A program made the translations under genes and the position numbers. From assembly GCF_003336745.1 (NCBI RefSeq), contig NZ_KZ851834.1, positions 24,182 through 65,748 of the forward strand: a stretch of DNA of 41,567 nucleotides, written 5' to 3'. Below, in pieces: positions 23,876 to 32,442 of this stretch. This DNA is from Thermus caldifontis. Its GTDB lineage: Bacteria > Deinococcota > Deinococci > Deinococcales > Thermaceae. The stretch's first letter is position 1. Each line of letters begins with the position of its first letter. The notes below the pieces were generated by a model. It was given only the letters and a program-made list of their open reading frames with translations, had not been told where the DNA came from and ran no database searches.

Positions 23876-24844
23876 ATGGAAATAGAACGCCGGCTGGTCC
23901 TCGAGGTGGTGCGGGTTACGGAGCAGGCCGCTCTGGCGGCAAGCCGCCTAGCGGGCAAGGGGGACAAGGACGCCGTGGACGAGGCGGGCACCCAGGCCAT
24001 GCGCCGGGTCCTGAACGAGCTTCCCATCAAGGGCACGGTGGTCATCGGCGAAGGGGAGATGGACGAGGCCCCCATGCTCTACATCGGGGAGGTTTTGGGG
24101 CAGGGCGGTGTGGAGGTGGACATCGCCGTGGACCCCGTGGAGGGCACCACCACCGCCGCCAAGGGCCTGCCCAACGCCGTGACCGTGATCGCCATCAGCG
24201 AAAAAGGCGGCCTCTTCCACGCCCCCGATATGTACATGGAAAAGCTTATCGTCCCCCCACCCGCCGCCGGGCTGGTGGACCTCTCCTGGCCGGTTTCCGC
24301 CAACTTGAAGGCCTTGGCCCTGGCCCTCCAGCGCTCCGTGGAGGACCTGGTGGTGGTGGTCCTGGACCGCCCCCGCCACGAACGCCTCATCCGCGAGATC
24401 CGCGAGGCAGGGGCCCGGGTGAAGCTGATCTCCGATGGCGATGTCATCGCCGCCCTGGCCGCCGCCATCCGGGGCACGGGGGTGCATGCGGTGATGGGGA
24501 TCGGTGGGGCCCCAGAAGGGGTCTTGGCCGCCGCCGCCCTTAAATGCCTGGGCGGGGAGATCCAGGCCCGCTTCACCCCGCAAAACGAGGAGGAGCGCGC
24601 CCGGCTAAGGGCCATGGGCGGGGACGAAAACCGCATCTACCGCACCGAGGACCTGGCCCCGGGGAGGGAGATCGTCTTCGCCGCCACCGGTATCACCGAT
24701 GGGGACATCCTCCAGGGGGTCCGCTTCTTCGGGGGCGGGGCCAGGACCCACTCCATCGTCCTAGGGCACACCACCCGCACCGTGCGCTTCATAGACTCCA
24801 TCCACCTCTTTGAAACCGGAGCCCGGGTCACCATTCGGGTTTAG
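23876..24844 (+). CDS. glpX: Class II fructose-1,6-bisphosphatase GlpX
   Basis: This 322-residue enzyme dephosphorylates fructose-1,6-bisphosphate in gluconeogenesis. Metal and phosphate sites are visible as [18 protein letters not shown] and [51 protein letters not shown] and [12 protein letters not shown] are also class II signatures. The start at 23876 ([11 protein letters not shown]) is chosen from homology and the -10 box; the upstream extension in frame is non-conserved. The RNR promoter box overlaps its stop codon. Confidence 0.96.
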   Translation: MEIERRLVLEVVRVTEQAALAASRLAGKGDKDAVDEAGTQAMRRVLNELPIKGTVVIGEGEMDEAPMLYIGEVLGQGGVEVDIAVDPVEGTTTAAKGLPNAVTVIAISEKGGLFHAPDMYMEKLIVPPPAAGLVDLSWPVSANLKALALALQRSVEDLVVVVLDRPRHERLIREIREAGARVKLISDGDVIAALAAAIRGTGVHAVMGIGGAPEGVLAAAALKCLGGEIQARFTPQNEEERARLRAMGGDENRIYRTEDLAPGREIVFAATGITDGDILQGVRFFGGGARTHSIVLGHTTRTVRFIDSIHLFETGARVTIRV

Positions 24845-24847
24845 ACT
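24842..24847 (+). promoter_or_regulatory. -10 box for nrdJ inside the glpX stop
   Basis: TAGACT includes the glpX TAG stop and lies six bases before the GTG start of the RNR gene at 24854. Leaderless initiation at GTG would follow. The -35 position falls in glpX coding sequence and has no good match. Confidence 0.4.
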
Positions 24848-24853
24848 AAGGGC

Positions 24854-26614
24854 GTGCCCCGGAGGTATACCCAAGAGGAGGCCCTAAGGCTTGCCCTGGA
24901 TTTCTTCCAGGGGGATGAGCTAAGGGCCTCGGTTTTCCTGAACCGCTATGCCCTAAGGGACCCGGAAGGTAGCCTCCTGGAAGCCACCCCAGAGGAGATG
25001 TGGCAGAGGCTCGTCCGGGGGGCTACCCGGGTGGAAAAGGGAGCCAAGCGGGAGTTTTTCTGGCTTTTTTCCGATTTTCGCTTCGTCCCGGGGGGGCGGA
25101 TCCTCTTTGGCCTGGGGAACTGGCGCCGCTCCACCCTCTTCAACTGCTACTACATCCCCATCCGGGAAGACTCGGTAAAGGGCATTACCCGCTTTCTGGA
25201 CGAGGCCGCCCGCACCTTCGCCTACGGGGGTGGGGTGGGCACCAACGCCGATGTCCTAAGGCCCAAAGGGGCCAAGGTGGGAAACGCCGGGGTAGAAAGC
25301 TCGGGAGCGGTGAGCTTCATGGAGCTCTTCTCCACCCTGGCCGGGGTCATGGGGGCCAGCGGAGGCCGGCGGGGAGCCTTGATGCTCACCTTCTCCGACC
25401 GGCATCCCGATCTCCTGGAGTTCCTCCAGGCCAAAACCGATCCCGAGCGCAGCCGGGTGCGCCACGCCAACATCTCCCTAAGGGCCACGGACGCCTTTTT
25501 GCAGGCGGCCTTGGCCGATGAACCCTGGCCCCTTTCCTTCACCACCCCCCGGGAGCGGATCACCCGTACCATCCGGGCCAAGGAAGCCTGGGACACCCTG
25601 GTGGAAGCCGCCTGGCAAAGCGCCGAGCCCGGCCTCCTCTTCTGGGACCGGGTGCGCACCTGGGCCACGGCCCAGTACGGGGGAATGGAGGTGGAGGGGG
25701 TCAACGTCTGCGGGGAGGTGCCCATGGAACCCTACGGGGCCTGCAACCTGGGAAGCCTGAACCTTGCCGCTTTCGTGCAGGAACCCTTCAGGGAAAGGGC
25801 CCGGCTGGACTGGGCTGGCCTCGAGGAGGCCACCCGTTTGGCGGTGCGCTTTTTGGATGCGGTGGTGGACCTGGGGAAAAACCGCCATCCCCTAAGGGCC
25901 CAAAGGGAAGCCTCCCTAAGGAGCCGGCGGATCGGCCTTGGGGTGATGGGCCTTGCCGACATGCTGGCCATGCTGGGCCTGCCCTATGGCTCGGCGAAAA
26001 GCCTCACCCTTTCCGAGGAGGTCATGCGCCGCATCAAGGAGGCTGCCTACCGGGAAAGCGCCCGCCTGGCCAGGAAGCGAGGCTCCTTCCCAGCCTTTAA
26101 CGCCAGGGAGCACCTCAAAAGCCCCTTCATCCAGGCCCTGCCCGAAGAGCTCATCCGGGAGGTGGAACGAGGCCTAAGGAACGCCGCCCTCCTTTCCATC
26201 GCGCCCACAGGCTCCATCTCCATCCTGGCGGGGGTGACCAGCGGCATAGAGCCCATCTTCGCCCTCACCTACCTGCGCCATGCCGGGGGACAGGTGTTTC
26301 TGGCGGAGCATCCGCTTCTCCTCCGCTACCGCAAGCAAAAGGGAGGGGAGATACCCGACTGGCCCACGGCCCACACTGTGGATCCTTTCCAGCGGGTACA
26401 CCTCCAGGCCCTCTTGCAACGGCATGTGGACCAAAGCATCTCCTCCACGGTGAACCTTCCCCAGGAAACCCCCAAGGAGGCGGTGGAAAGGCTTTTCCTC
26501 ACTGCCTGGAAGGAGGGGTGTAAGGGGATCACCGTCTTCCGGGAGGGAAGCCGGGAAGAGGTGATCGAGCCCCTGCCCCCGGTGGGGGTTTGCACCTTCT
26601 GCCAGACGGCATGA
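24854..26614 (+). CDS. nrdJ: Adenosylcobalamin-dependent (class II) ribonucleotide reductase
   Basis: This 586-residue enzyme reduces ribonucleotides to deoxyribonucleotides, using adenosylcobalamin to make the thiyl radical. The radical Cys is C286 in N-V-C-G-E (residues 284-288). The redox pair is C98 (LFNCYYIP) and C297 (YGACNLGSLNL); the 11-residue gap from C286 to C297 matches known class II enzymes. The C-terminal CTFC (580-583) would shuttle electrons from thioredoxin. ISIAPTGSISILAGVTSGIEPIF is also a family motif. It is on the short side of the family, and I see no ATP-cone. It needs B12, but no cobalamin element lies upstream. DUF58 overlaps its stop. Confidence 0.93.
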   Translation: MPRRYTQEEALRLALDFFQGDELRASVFLNRYALRDPEGSLLEATPEEMWQRLVRGATRVEKGAKREFFWLFSDFRFVPGGRILFGLGNWRRSTLFNCYYIPIREDSVKGITRFLDEAARTFAYGGGVGTNADVLRPKGAKVGNAGVESSGAVSFMELFSTLAGVMGASGGRRGALMLTFSDRHPDLLEFLQAKTDPERSRVRHANISLRATDAFLQAALADEPWPLSFTTPRERITRTIRAKEAWDTLVEAAWQSAEPGLLFWDRVRTWATAQYGGMEVEGVNVCGEVPMEPYGACNLGSLNLAAFVQEPFRERARLDWAGLEEATRLAVRFLDAVVDLGKNRHPLRAQREASLRSRRIGLGVMGLADMLAMLGLPYGSAKSLTLSEEVMRRIKEAAYRESARLARKRGSFPAFNAREHLKSPFIQALPEELIREVERGLRNAALLSIAPTGSISILAGVTSGIEPIFALTYLRHAGGQVFLAEHPLLLRYRKQKGGEIPDWPTAHTVDPFQRVHLQALLQRHVDQSISSTVNLPQETPKEAVERLFLTAWKEGCKGITVFREGSREEVIEPLPPVGVCTFCQTA

Positions 26615-27285
26615 TGCGCTACCGCATCGCCACCAGGCCCTACCTCCCCTACCCTGGGGAGCGCCTGGCCCGCAGGAAGGGCCTAGGGGGCGAGTTTTTT
26701 GAGCTTCGCCCCTACGCCCCCGGGGACGAGATAAGGAGGGTCCACTGGCGGGCCTACGCCAAGACGGGCAGGCTCTACACCCGCCTGGAAACCGCTCCTG
26801 AGCGAAGCCGGTTCCGCATCCACCTGGACGAAAGCGAAAGCATGCGCCTCCATGGGAAGCTGGCCTACGGGGAGGAGGTGGCGAGGCTTCTCCTCAAGCT
26901 GGCGCGGCAAGAGGACGCCTCTGCCCGGCTGGATCGGGGCCGGCCCGAGGCCTTCCGCCGGGGGCCAGGGGTTTTGGTCCTCGTCACCGATGGCCTAGAC
27001 CCTCTTCCCTGGCCCCGCCTTCTCCCCCGTCGGGTGATCCTGGTCCAGGTCCTGGCCCCCGTGGAACTATCCCCGCCCCTCGAGGAGGCCCTTCTCCAGG
27101 ATGTGGAAACCGGACAAACCCTCCCCGTGGGACCTGAGGAGGTGAGGGGCTACCGGCAGGCCCTGGAAGCCCACCTGAAGGCCCTGCGCCTCCTGGCCCT
27201 CCTTAGGGGTCGTTACGCCCTCCTCAAGGTGGGGGAAGCCCCTTTACCTGCCCTCCTTCGGCAAGGGGTACTGGAGCCCCTTTAG
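26611..27285 (+). CDS. DUF58-domain protein
   Basis: This 224-residue protein carries the DUF58 core GLGGEFFELRPYAPGDEIRRVHW followed by RAYAKTGRLYTRLE. A vWA-like part follows with HLDESESM in place of D-x-S-x-S, and VLVLVTDGLDPLP. DUF58 proteins often work with MoxR AAA+ ATPases and transglutaminase-like proteins, but none is adjacent. No membrane segment is seen. The start ATGATG overlaps the RNR stop (TGA at 26612-26614), so it is cotranslated. Its link to RNR looks like operon convenience. Confidence 0.85.
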   Translation: MMRYRIATRPYLPYPGERLARRKGLGGEFFELRPYAPGDEIRRVHWRAYAKTGRLYTRLETAPERSRFRIHLDESESMRLHGKLAYGEEVARLLLKLARQEDASARLDRGRPEAFRRGPGVLVLVTDGLDPLPWPRLLPRRVILVQVLAPVELSPPLEEALLQDVETGQTLPVGPEEVRGYRQALEAHLKALRLLALLRGRYALLKVGEAPLPALLRQGVLEPL

Positions 27286-27386
27286 GCACGGGAGCCACCC
27301 CACCCCTTTAAGGGATTTGTAAGCCCCCCTGACGAGGATGGGAATAGGCAGGGGAACCCAAGACCCCTGGCCTGGAGGTGGTAGGT

Positions 27387-27932
27387 ATGGGAAAGATGCG
27401 GAACCTGGCCTTTTTGGCCCTAGCCCTTACGGCCTGCAGCATCCCCTTCAGCCACACGGTAGACGCCCTACCCTACTTGGAGCAGGAAGGCACCTTCCAG
27501 GTGGGCCAAGGGGGGATTAACCCCAACCCCAAGACCCTGGGGCCGGTGGCGATAACCTGGAATCCCGACCCCCGGGTGAGCCTCACGGGGGCCAGCCTGG
27601 CCTATAAGGTCTGCTTTACCTCCCAAACCCCAGGGGCCACCTTCGCCGGCACCTTGAGCTACGCCGCCTATCTGGGCGGCAGTGCCGGCGACCTCTTCAG
27701 CGAGGCCAACCGCCTAGCCCAAGGCAGCGGGGATGTGTCCCAACTCAACCAAGGCCAGGTATGCCTAGAAGGGCAGGGCACCCTAACCAGTGGCCAGCTG
27801 GCCGCCATTCAAAGCGGTACCTTCTACCTGGGAGCCCAGATCTCGGGGGATGCCACCAGCAACCAGGAGGCCACCATCGGCTACCGGCTGGAGCTTTTCC
27901 AGATTCATCTTTCGGGCTCCTTCCGGCCGTAA
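27387..27932 (+). CDS. Putative secreted lipoprotein, beta-rich
   Basis: This 181-residue protein begins MGKMRNLAFLALALTACS. Leu-Thr-Ala-Cys is a lipobox, so Cys17 would be lipidated. The mature chain is rich in Gly, Thr, Ser and short strands (VAITWNPDPRVSLTGASLAYKVCF, ATIGYRLELFQIHLSG) with two further Cys that could pair. This suggests a beta-sandwich on the cell surface or in the periplasm. The start follows GGAGGTGGTAGGT. I do not recognise a family. It stands alone and ends at a strong hairpin shared with the convergent AOR gene. Confidence 0.65.
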   Translation: MGKMRNLAFLALALTACSIPFSHTVDALPYLEQEGTFQVGQGGINPNPKTLGPVAITWNPDPRVSLTGASLAYKVCFTSQTPGATFAGTLSYAAYLGGSAGDLFSEANRLAQGSGDVSQLNQGQVCLEGQGTLTSGQLAAIQSGTFYLGAQISGDATSNQEATIGYRLELFQIHLSGSFRP

Positions 27933-27980
27933 AAGGCTGACCTGGAGGAGGGATTCGCCAGAGTTTCACCCCGCCTAAAA

Positions 27981-28026
27981 CCATGGTGGGGTGGGATACG
28001 CCACCCCAGCTAGGCGCCCACCATGG
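27981..28026. terminator. Nested hairpin terminator between lipoprotein and AOR genes
   Basis: Inner stem TGGGGTGG (27987-27994) and CCACCCCA (28001-28008) has a six-base loop. An alternative outer stem pairs CCATGGTGGG (27981-27990) with CCCACCATGG (28017-28026), 10 bp perfect. The two share bases, so only one forms at a time. The convergent position supports bidirectional termination. Confidence 0.6.
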
Positions 28027-28030
28027 GTCT

Positions 28031-29893
28031 TCAGGCCGGGGGTGCAAAGGCCTCGAGGCCCAAGGCCCTTAACCTTTCCGGGTCCACGCCTCCCTCCTCC
28101 CACCCGGCAAGCCGCCAGTAGGTGCGCACCCCCTCATGGAAGGCCTCAGGGTCAAGATGGGCCTCGGGGTTGCCCTTGCGGAAGGGCTGGAAGAAGCGCT
28201 CGGGCAGGCGGTCTTCCTCCGGCTTTATGCCCTCTCGCAGGTTAAAGAGCCGGGTGAGTTGCAAGGTCCTCTCCCCCACCGCCAGCATCTCCCCTGGGGT
28301 AAGCCGCCAGCCCGTGGCGGCATAAAGGGCCTCCTGCCACTCCTCCGGGGTCCAGGGGACGAAGTCGCACATGACCAGGCTATTGACAAACCCCCGCTCC
28401 CGGGTCTTGGTCCAGAGCATGCGGATCTTGGCCTCGGAGAGGTCTTCCACGGGAAGGGGCGCGAAGTCTTCCCCGTAGAAGCGAAGCTCCTTTAAGGCCT
28501 TGCCCTCCTTGGCGAAGGCGGTGTCGTGCAGGTTGTGGTTATGGTCGGCCCCCGTGGGGCTCACCGCATACCCCACCCCCAGGGCCCGCTTGAACCGGGG
28601 GTCGTGCATGGGCACCTCCTGCCCCTTCACCTCCATGGAAAGCTCCGGATGGCCGATGGCCGCGGCCAGCCGCCTCGAGCCCAGGGCCAAAAGCTCCCCA
28701 AGCCGCCCCTCCTTGCGGGCCAGCTTCTCTATGGCGGCGATCAAGGCATCCCCGTTGCCGAAGCGTAGCCCCAGGCCCTCGTCGTCCAGATACCCCTTCT
28801 CCACCGCCTCCATGGCACAGGCAATGGTGACGCCCACCCCGATCACGTCCAGGCCATACTGGTTGCAAAGGGTGTTGGCCTTAGTGACCGCATAAGGGTC
28901 CGTGACCCCGCAGGTGGAGCCCAAGGCCCCAAGCCCCTCGTACTCCGGCCCCCCGTACTCCGGGCGCACATCGTACTTGCCAGTGCCCTCAATCCTCACC
29001 ACCTGCTTGCAACGGATGGCGCAGGCGTAGCAGGTGTCTCGGCCGATGCGGATGCCGAGGGCGTCCAGGCTGGTGCCATCCAGGGCCTCCGCCCCTTCCA
29101 GGTGGCCATCCAGGAAGTTATGGCTGGGAAGCACCCCCCTTAGGTTAAAGGGTTTCACCGTGCCCACCGTGCCCATGGTGACCAAGCCCGCCGCCCTTTC
29201 CATGCGCTCCCCTGCCATGCGCCGGGCCAAGGCGGTAAGGAGGGCGGGGTCGTGGTAGGAAGGCCGGGTGTCCCTTCTTCCCTTGGCGGAAACCGCCTTC
29301 AGGCCCTTGGCCCCCATCACCGCCCCCAGCCCCCCGCGGCCGGCGAAGTGGGCCAGGTCGTGGATGATGTTGGCGGTGAGCACCCGGTTTTCCCCGGCGA
29401 TCCCGATCTGGGCGATGCGGGTGCCCGGTCCATGGGCTTCCTTGAGGAGGGCTTCCACCTCCAGGGGATCCTTGCCCCAAAGGTGGGAGGCAGGCTGAAG
29501 GCTCACCTCACCCCCTTCCACATGCACGTACACGGGCTTTTCCGCCTGCCCCAGGACCACCAAGGCGTCCAGGCCGGCGTTCTTCATCTCGGCGCCGAAG
29601 AACCCCCCAGCCTCCGCATCCCCATACCCTCCCGTGAGGGGGCTTTTGGCGGCCACGGTGTTGCGGCCTGAGCCGGAGATGGGGGTGCCGGTGAGGATGC
29701 CGGGGGCGAAGATAAGGGCATTTCCTGGGCCCAGGGGGTCCGCCCCTGGGGGCACGTGCTTTAGGAGGAGGTAGGCGGAAAGGGCCCTGCCCCCCAGGAA
29801 CCGCCGCCAGAAGGCCTCGCCGTAGCTCTCATACCAGATCCGCCCCGTGGAGAGGTCCACGAAGGCCACGCGGTCGTGATAGCCCTTAGGCAT
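28031..29893 (-). CDS. aor: Aldehyde:ferredoxin oxidoreductase (tungsten/molybdenum pterin enzyme)
   Basis: This 620-residue enzyme interconverts aldehydes and carboxylates with ferredoxin, using a bis-pterin W or Mo cofactor and one 4Fe-4S cluster. N-terminal motifs FLGGRALSAYLLL, SGRNTVAAKSPLTGGYGDAEAGGFFG and HFAGRGGLGAVMGAKGLKA are typical AOR pterin-binding segments. Cluster ligands are CYACAIRC plus the Cys in TLCNQYGLDVIGVG. I start at ATG 29893 (MPKGYHDRV), because TAAACT lies six bases upstream. A TTG two codons earlier is unlikely. It stands alone, so physiological substrate is not indicated. Confidence 0.92.
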   Translation of the reverse strand: MPKGYHDRVAFVDLSTGRIWYESYGEAFWRRFLGGRALSAYLLLKHVPPGADPLGPGNALIFAPGILTGTPISGSGRNTVAAKSPLTGGYGDAEAGGFFGAEMKNAGLDALVVLGQAEKPVYVHVEGGEVSLQPASHLWGKDPLEVEALLKEAHGPGTRIAQIGIAGENRVLTANIIHDLAHFAGRGGLGAVMGAKGLKAVSAKGRRDTRPSYHDPALLTALARRMAGERMERAAGLVTMGTVGTVKPFNLRGVLPSHNFLDGHLEGAEALDGTSLDALGIRIGRDTCYACAIRCKQVVRIEGTGKYDVRPEYGGPEYEGLGALGSTCGVTDPYAVTKANTLCNQYGLDVIGVGVTIACAMEAVEKGYLDDEGLGLRFGNGDALIAAIEKLARKEGRLGELLALGSRRLAAAIGHPELSMEVKGQEVPMHDPRFKRALGVGYAVSPTGADHNHNLHDTAFAKEGKALKELRFYGEDFAPLPVEDLSEAKIRMLWTKTRERGFVNSLVMCDFVPWTPEEWQEALYAATGWRLTPGEMLAVGERTLQLTRLFNLREGIKPEEDRLPERFFQPFRKGNPEAHLDPEAFHEGVRTYWRLAGWEEGGVDPERLRALGLEAFAPPA

Positions 29894-29899
29894 AGCCAA

Positions 29900-29905
29900 A
29901 GTTTA
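29900..29905 (-). promoter_or_regulatory. -10 box for leaderless AOR gene
   Basis: On the minus strand TAAACT lies six bases before ATG 29893 and directly abuts the foot of the upstream terminator hairpin, so the -35 region falls within that hairpin sequence. Confidence 0.45.
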
Positions 29906-29931
29906 CCCCCTGAGGCCTGGGCCTCAGGGGG
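29906..29931 (-). terminator. Terminator of the ABC importer operon
   Basis: CCCCCTGAGGC (29906-29916) and GCCTCAGGGGG (29921-29931) make a perfect 11-bp stem with a four-base loop, 10 bases past the stop of the binding-protein gene. Confidence 0.7.
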
Positions 29932-29941
29932 AAGGGAATCC

Positions 29942-31195
29942 TTAGCGGGTCTTTCCTGCCAAGAGGTCTTCGGCCAGTTTCTGGGCCTTGTCCAGGGCCA
30001 CCTTGGGATCCACCTTGTTGAGGATGGCCTCCTTGATGGCCTGGCCTAGGATGTCAAAGCGGATCTGCTCCCACTCCGCCAAAGCCGGCTCAAACTTGGC
30101 GTAGCGGCTTTGGCGCACGATGGTACCAAAATCAGGGTTATCGGCCACATAGGTCTGGTACACGGGGTCCTTCAAGGCCGCCTCGGTCACCGGCACGTAC
30201 CCGGTGGCGGTGGCGAACACCGCCTGGGCCCTGGGGGAAAGGACAAACTGCAGGAAGTCCTTGGCCACCGCCTGCTCCTCCTTGCCCGCCTGGCGGAAGA
30301 CCACCAGGTTGGTGCCCTGGACCAAGCCGAAGCCCGGCTGGCCGGGGGTGCGGCCTGGCAGGGTGGCCACCCCCAGGTCAAACTTGGCCCCTTGGCGGTA
30401 GTAGGTGTAGCCGGCAGAGGTATCCACGCTAAAGGCGTAAGGACCCGAGCCCAGGTTCTGGTTGATGTACCCCGAGGTGATGGCCTTGGCCCACCCCTCC
30501 TTTACCCCGTTTTGCAGAAGGGTCAGGGCCTCCACCGCCTCCTTGGAGTTCAGGACCAGCTTGCCGTTTTTCAGGTAGCTTCCCCCAAGGTTGAAGAAGA
30601 AGTAGGCGAAGGTGGAGGCATCCGGCTGGAACCAGTACACGGGCCCCCCTTCCGCCTGGGAAAGCCTCTTGCTCAGGGCCACAAACTCCTCGAGGGTCGC
30701 CGGCACCCTGGCCCCGTGCTTCTTCAGGAGGTCCTTGTTGTAATAGAGAACCTGGATGCTCTTGTTGAAGGGCACCCCATAGACCACCCCTCCGAAGCGC
30801 ACGGCGTTCAGGAAGGGTAGGTTGACGCCTTGGAGCCTTACCCCCAAGGACTCAATGGGCAAAAGGGCCTTGGCCTCGAGGTACAAGGCGATGTTGTTCT
30901 CGTAGGCCTGGGCCATGGCCGGCACCTTACCCGCAGCGAAGGCCGCCTTGATCTTGGTGGAAAGGTCCCGGTACCCCCCTTGGGGCACGGGGCGCACGCA
31001 CCGGCCCTGCTGGGTCTTGTTGAACTCCACCACCAGGTTCTCCAAGGCGGCCTTGGGGGCTCCGCCGGTGAAGCCATGCCACAGCTCCGCCACCACCTTG
31101 GCCTTGGCGCACTGCTCCTTGATAACCTCCTCGGGCTTGGCCTGCTGGGCCAGGGCGAGACCCAAAACCAACGTCAAAACAAGGGCTTTTCGCAT
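29942..31195 (-). CDS. ugpB: ABC importer substrate-binding protein, UgpB-like
   Basis: This 417-residue periplasmic binding protein captures a sugar or glycerol-phosphate type ligand for the adjacent permeases. It has a signal peptide (MRKALVLTLVLGLALAQQ) and the family-1 binding-protein fold. Motifs resemble UgpB: ELWHGFTGG, GGYRDLSTKIKAAFAAGKVPAMAQAYE, VLYYNKDLLKKHG, FLQFVLSPRAQAVFATATGYVPVT. ATG 31195 follows GGGAGGT; the in-frame upstream codons are not conserved. It is the last cistron and has its own promoter upstream. Ligand identity (glycerol-3-phosphate, glycerophosphodiester or sugar) is not decided by sequence. Confidence 0.85.
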   Translation of the reverse strand: MRKALVLTLVLGLALAQQAKPEEVIKEQCAKAKVVAELWHGFTGGAPKAALENLVVEFNKTQQGRCVRPVPQGGYRDLSTKIKAAFAAGKVPAMAQAYENNIALYLEAKALLPIESLGVRLQGVNLPFLNAVRFGGVVYGVPFNKSIQVLYYNKDLLKKHGARVPATLEEFVALSKRLSQAEGGPVYWFQPDASTFAYFFFNLGGSYLKNGKLVLNSKEAVEALTLLQNGVKEGWAKAITSGYINQNLGSGPYAFSVDTSAGYTYYRQGAKFDLGVATLPGRTPGQPGFGLVQGTNLVVFRQAGKEEQAVAKDFLQFVLSPRAQAVFATATGYVPVTEAALKDPVYQTYVADNPDFGTIVRQSRYAKFEPALAEWEQIRFDILGQAIKEAILNKVDPKVALDKAQKLAEDLLAGKTR

Positions 31196-31214
31196 ACCCA
31201 AAACCTCCCAAGAG

Positions 31215-31241
31215 AGTATATCCCTCCAGGCGTCAAGACAA
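31215..31241 (-). promoter_or_regulatory. Internal promoter before the binding-protein gene
   Basis: On the minus strand TATACT (31220-31215) is a good -10 box, with TTGTCT (31241-31236) 15 bases upstream as a possible -35. It sits in the gap after the permease stop and would boost the binding protein over the permeases. The -35 spacing is short. Confidence 0.5.
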
Positions 31242-31248
31242 GGTCAAG

Positions 31249-32442
31249 CTATTTGAGGCCCGAACGGGCGATGCCCTGGATGAACTGGCGCTGGGCAAAG
31301 AAGTACCCCAGGATCACGGGGAGGATCACAAAGGTGCTGGCCGCCATCAAGGCCCCGTAGTCCGACCCTGCCTCGGAAACAAAGGCCTGCAGGCCCAGCT
31401 GCACCGTGCGCATCTCTGGGCTCTGGGTGACGATGAGGGGCCAAAGCAGGGCGTTGTAGGCCCCCAGGAAGGTGAAGATGCCGTAGGAAACCAGCCCAGG
31501 AAGGCTCAAGGGCAAGGCGATGCGGAAAAGCTGGGTTAAGTACCCTGCCCCATCTATGCGGGCGGCATCAAACAGGTCTTGGGGTAAGGAAAGGTAAAAC
31601 TGCCTGAGGAGAAAGATGCCAAACACCGAGGCCAGCCAGGGCACGATCAGGGCAAAGTAGGTATCCAGCCAGCCCAGCCTGGCCAGAAGCACGTAGTTGG
31701 GAATGAGGAGCACCTCCCCCGGCACCATCATGGTGGCTAGGATCAGCACGAACACCGCCTCCTTGCCAGGAAAGGGAATGCGGGCCAAGGCAAAGGCCGC
31801 TAAAGCCGCCAGGAGGAGCCCCACGGCCACCTGGGTGAGGGCGGTGAAGAAGCTATTGAAGAAATACCGACCCCACGGAGCCGCATACCAGGCCTCGAGG
31901 TAGTTGTGGAAAAGGTAGCCCAAGGCCCCAGGCACCGCATTCACCCACTCCAGCCGCCAGTCCTCCCCCTGGGAGCGGATGGCATCGGGAGGGAGGGGAG
32001 GGTTCAGGGGCGCCTCTTTGGGCCAAAGCACCACCAGGGGCAAAAAGCGAAAGGCCTCCCCTGTGGTGTTGGTGAGCCGTACCCGCCAAGCCCCTTCCCC
32101 ATACCCCACCTCCACCCGGGTACCATCCGCCCGGGGGTCAAAGAAGGCCCCAGGGGCGCGGGGTATGAAGGCCTTGGGCGGCCGCCCCTTTTCTCCTGGG
32201 AAAACCAGTTCCACACTTCGGCCAGGCGCCAGCCCTCCCCAAAGCGGGCTATCCCCCAACCTGGCCGCTTTAAGCCAGTTGCTGGGCTTCATCCGCTCGG
32301 GAACCCAGATGGGCTTCGCCTGCAAGGCTTCCTGGGGGCTTTTTAGGCTGGTGGCCAGCATCCAGTAGAAGGGGAAGGCCATGATAAGCCCTCCCCCCAG
32401 GAGGACCAGGTGCACCAACAGGGAGGTGGGTTTAAATCTCAT
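31249..32442 (-). CDS. ugpE: ABC importer permease (UgpE/MalG type) with periplasmic insertion
   Basis: This 397-residue permease has the MalG-type core: TM1 (about 10-30), then four or five further segments, with the EAA loop at FDAARIDGAGYLTQLFRIALPLSLPG. MalG and UgpE proteins are usually about 280 residues. The excess lies between TM1 and TM2 (about 58-170), a beta-rich stretch (VELVFPGEKGRPPKAF, VEVGYGEGAWRVRLTNTTG) that would be a periplasmic domain. Its ATG overlaps the upstream permease end by 11 bases. No ATPase gene is in the operon, so a shared MsmK/UgpC-type ATPase encoded elsewhere is inferred. Confidence 0.87.
   Translation of the reverse strand: MRFKPTSLLVHLVLLGGGLIMAFPFYWMLATSLKSPQEALQAKPIWVPERMKPSNWLKAARLGDSPLWGGLAPGRSVELVFPGEKGRPPKAFIPRAPGAFFDPRADGTRVEVGYGEGAWRVRLTNTTGEAFRFLPLVVLWPKEAPLNPPLPPDAIRSQGEDWRLEWVNAVPGALGYLFHNYLEAWYAAPWGRYFFNSFFTALTQVAVGLLLAALAAFALARIPFPGKEAVFVLILATMMVPGEVLLIPNYVLLARLGWLDTYFALIVPWLASVFGIFLLRQFYLSLPQDLFDAARIDGAGYLTQLFRIALPLSLPGLVSYGIFTFLGAYNALLWPLIVTQSPEMRTVQLGLQAFVSEAGSDYGALMAASTFVILPVILGYFFAQRQFIQGIARSGLK

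Noticed and set aside
30110..30820. 236-residue plus-strand frame within the binding-protein gene
   Set aside because: Antisense shadow; the minus-strand frame has a clear signal peptide and family motifs.
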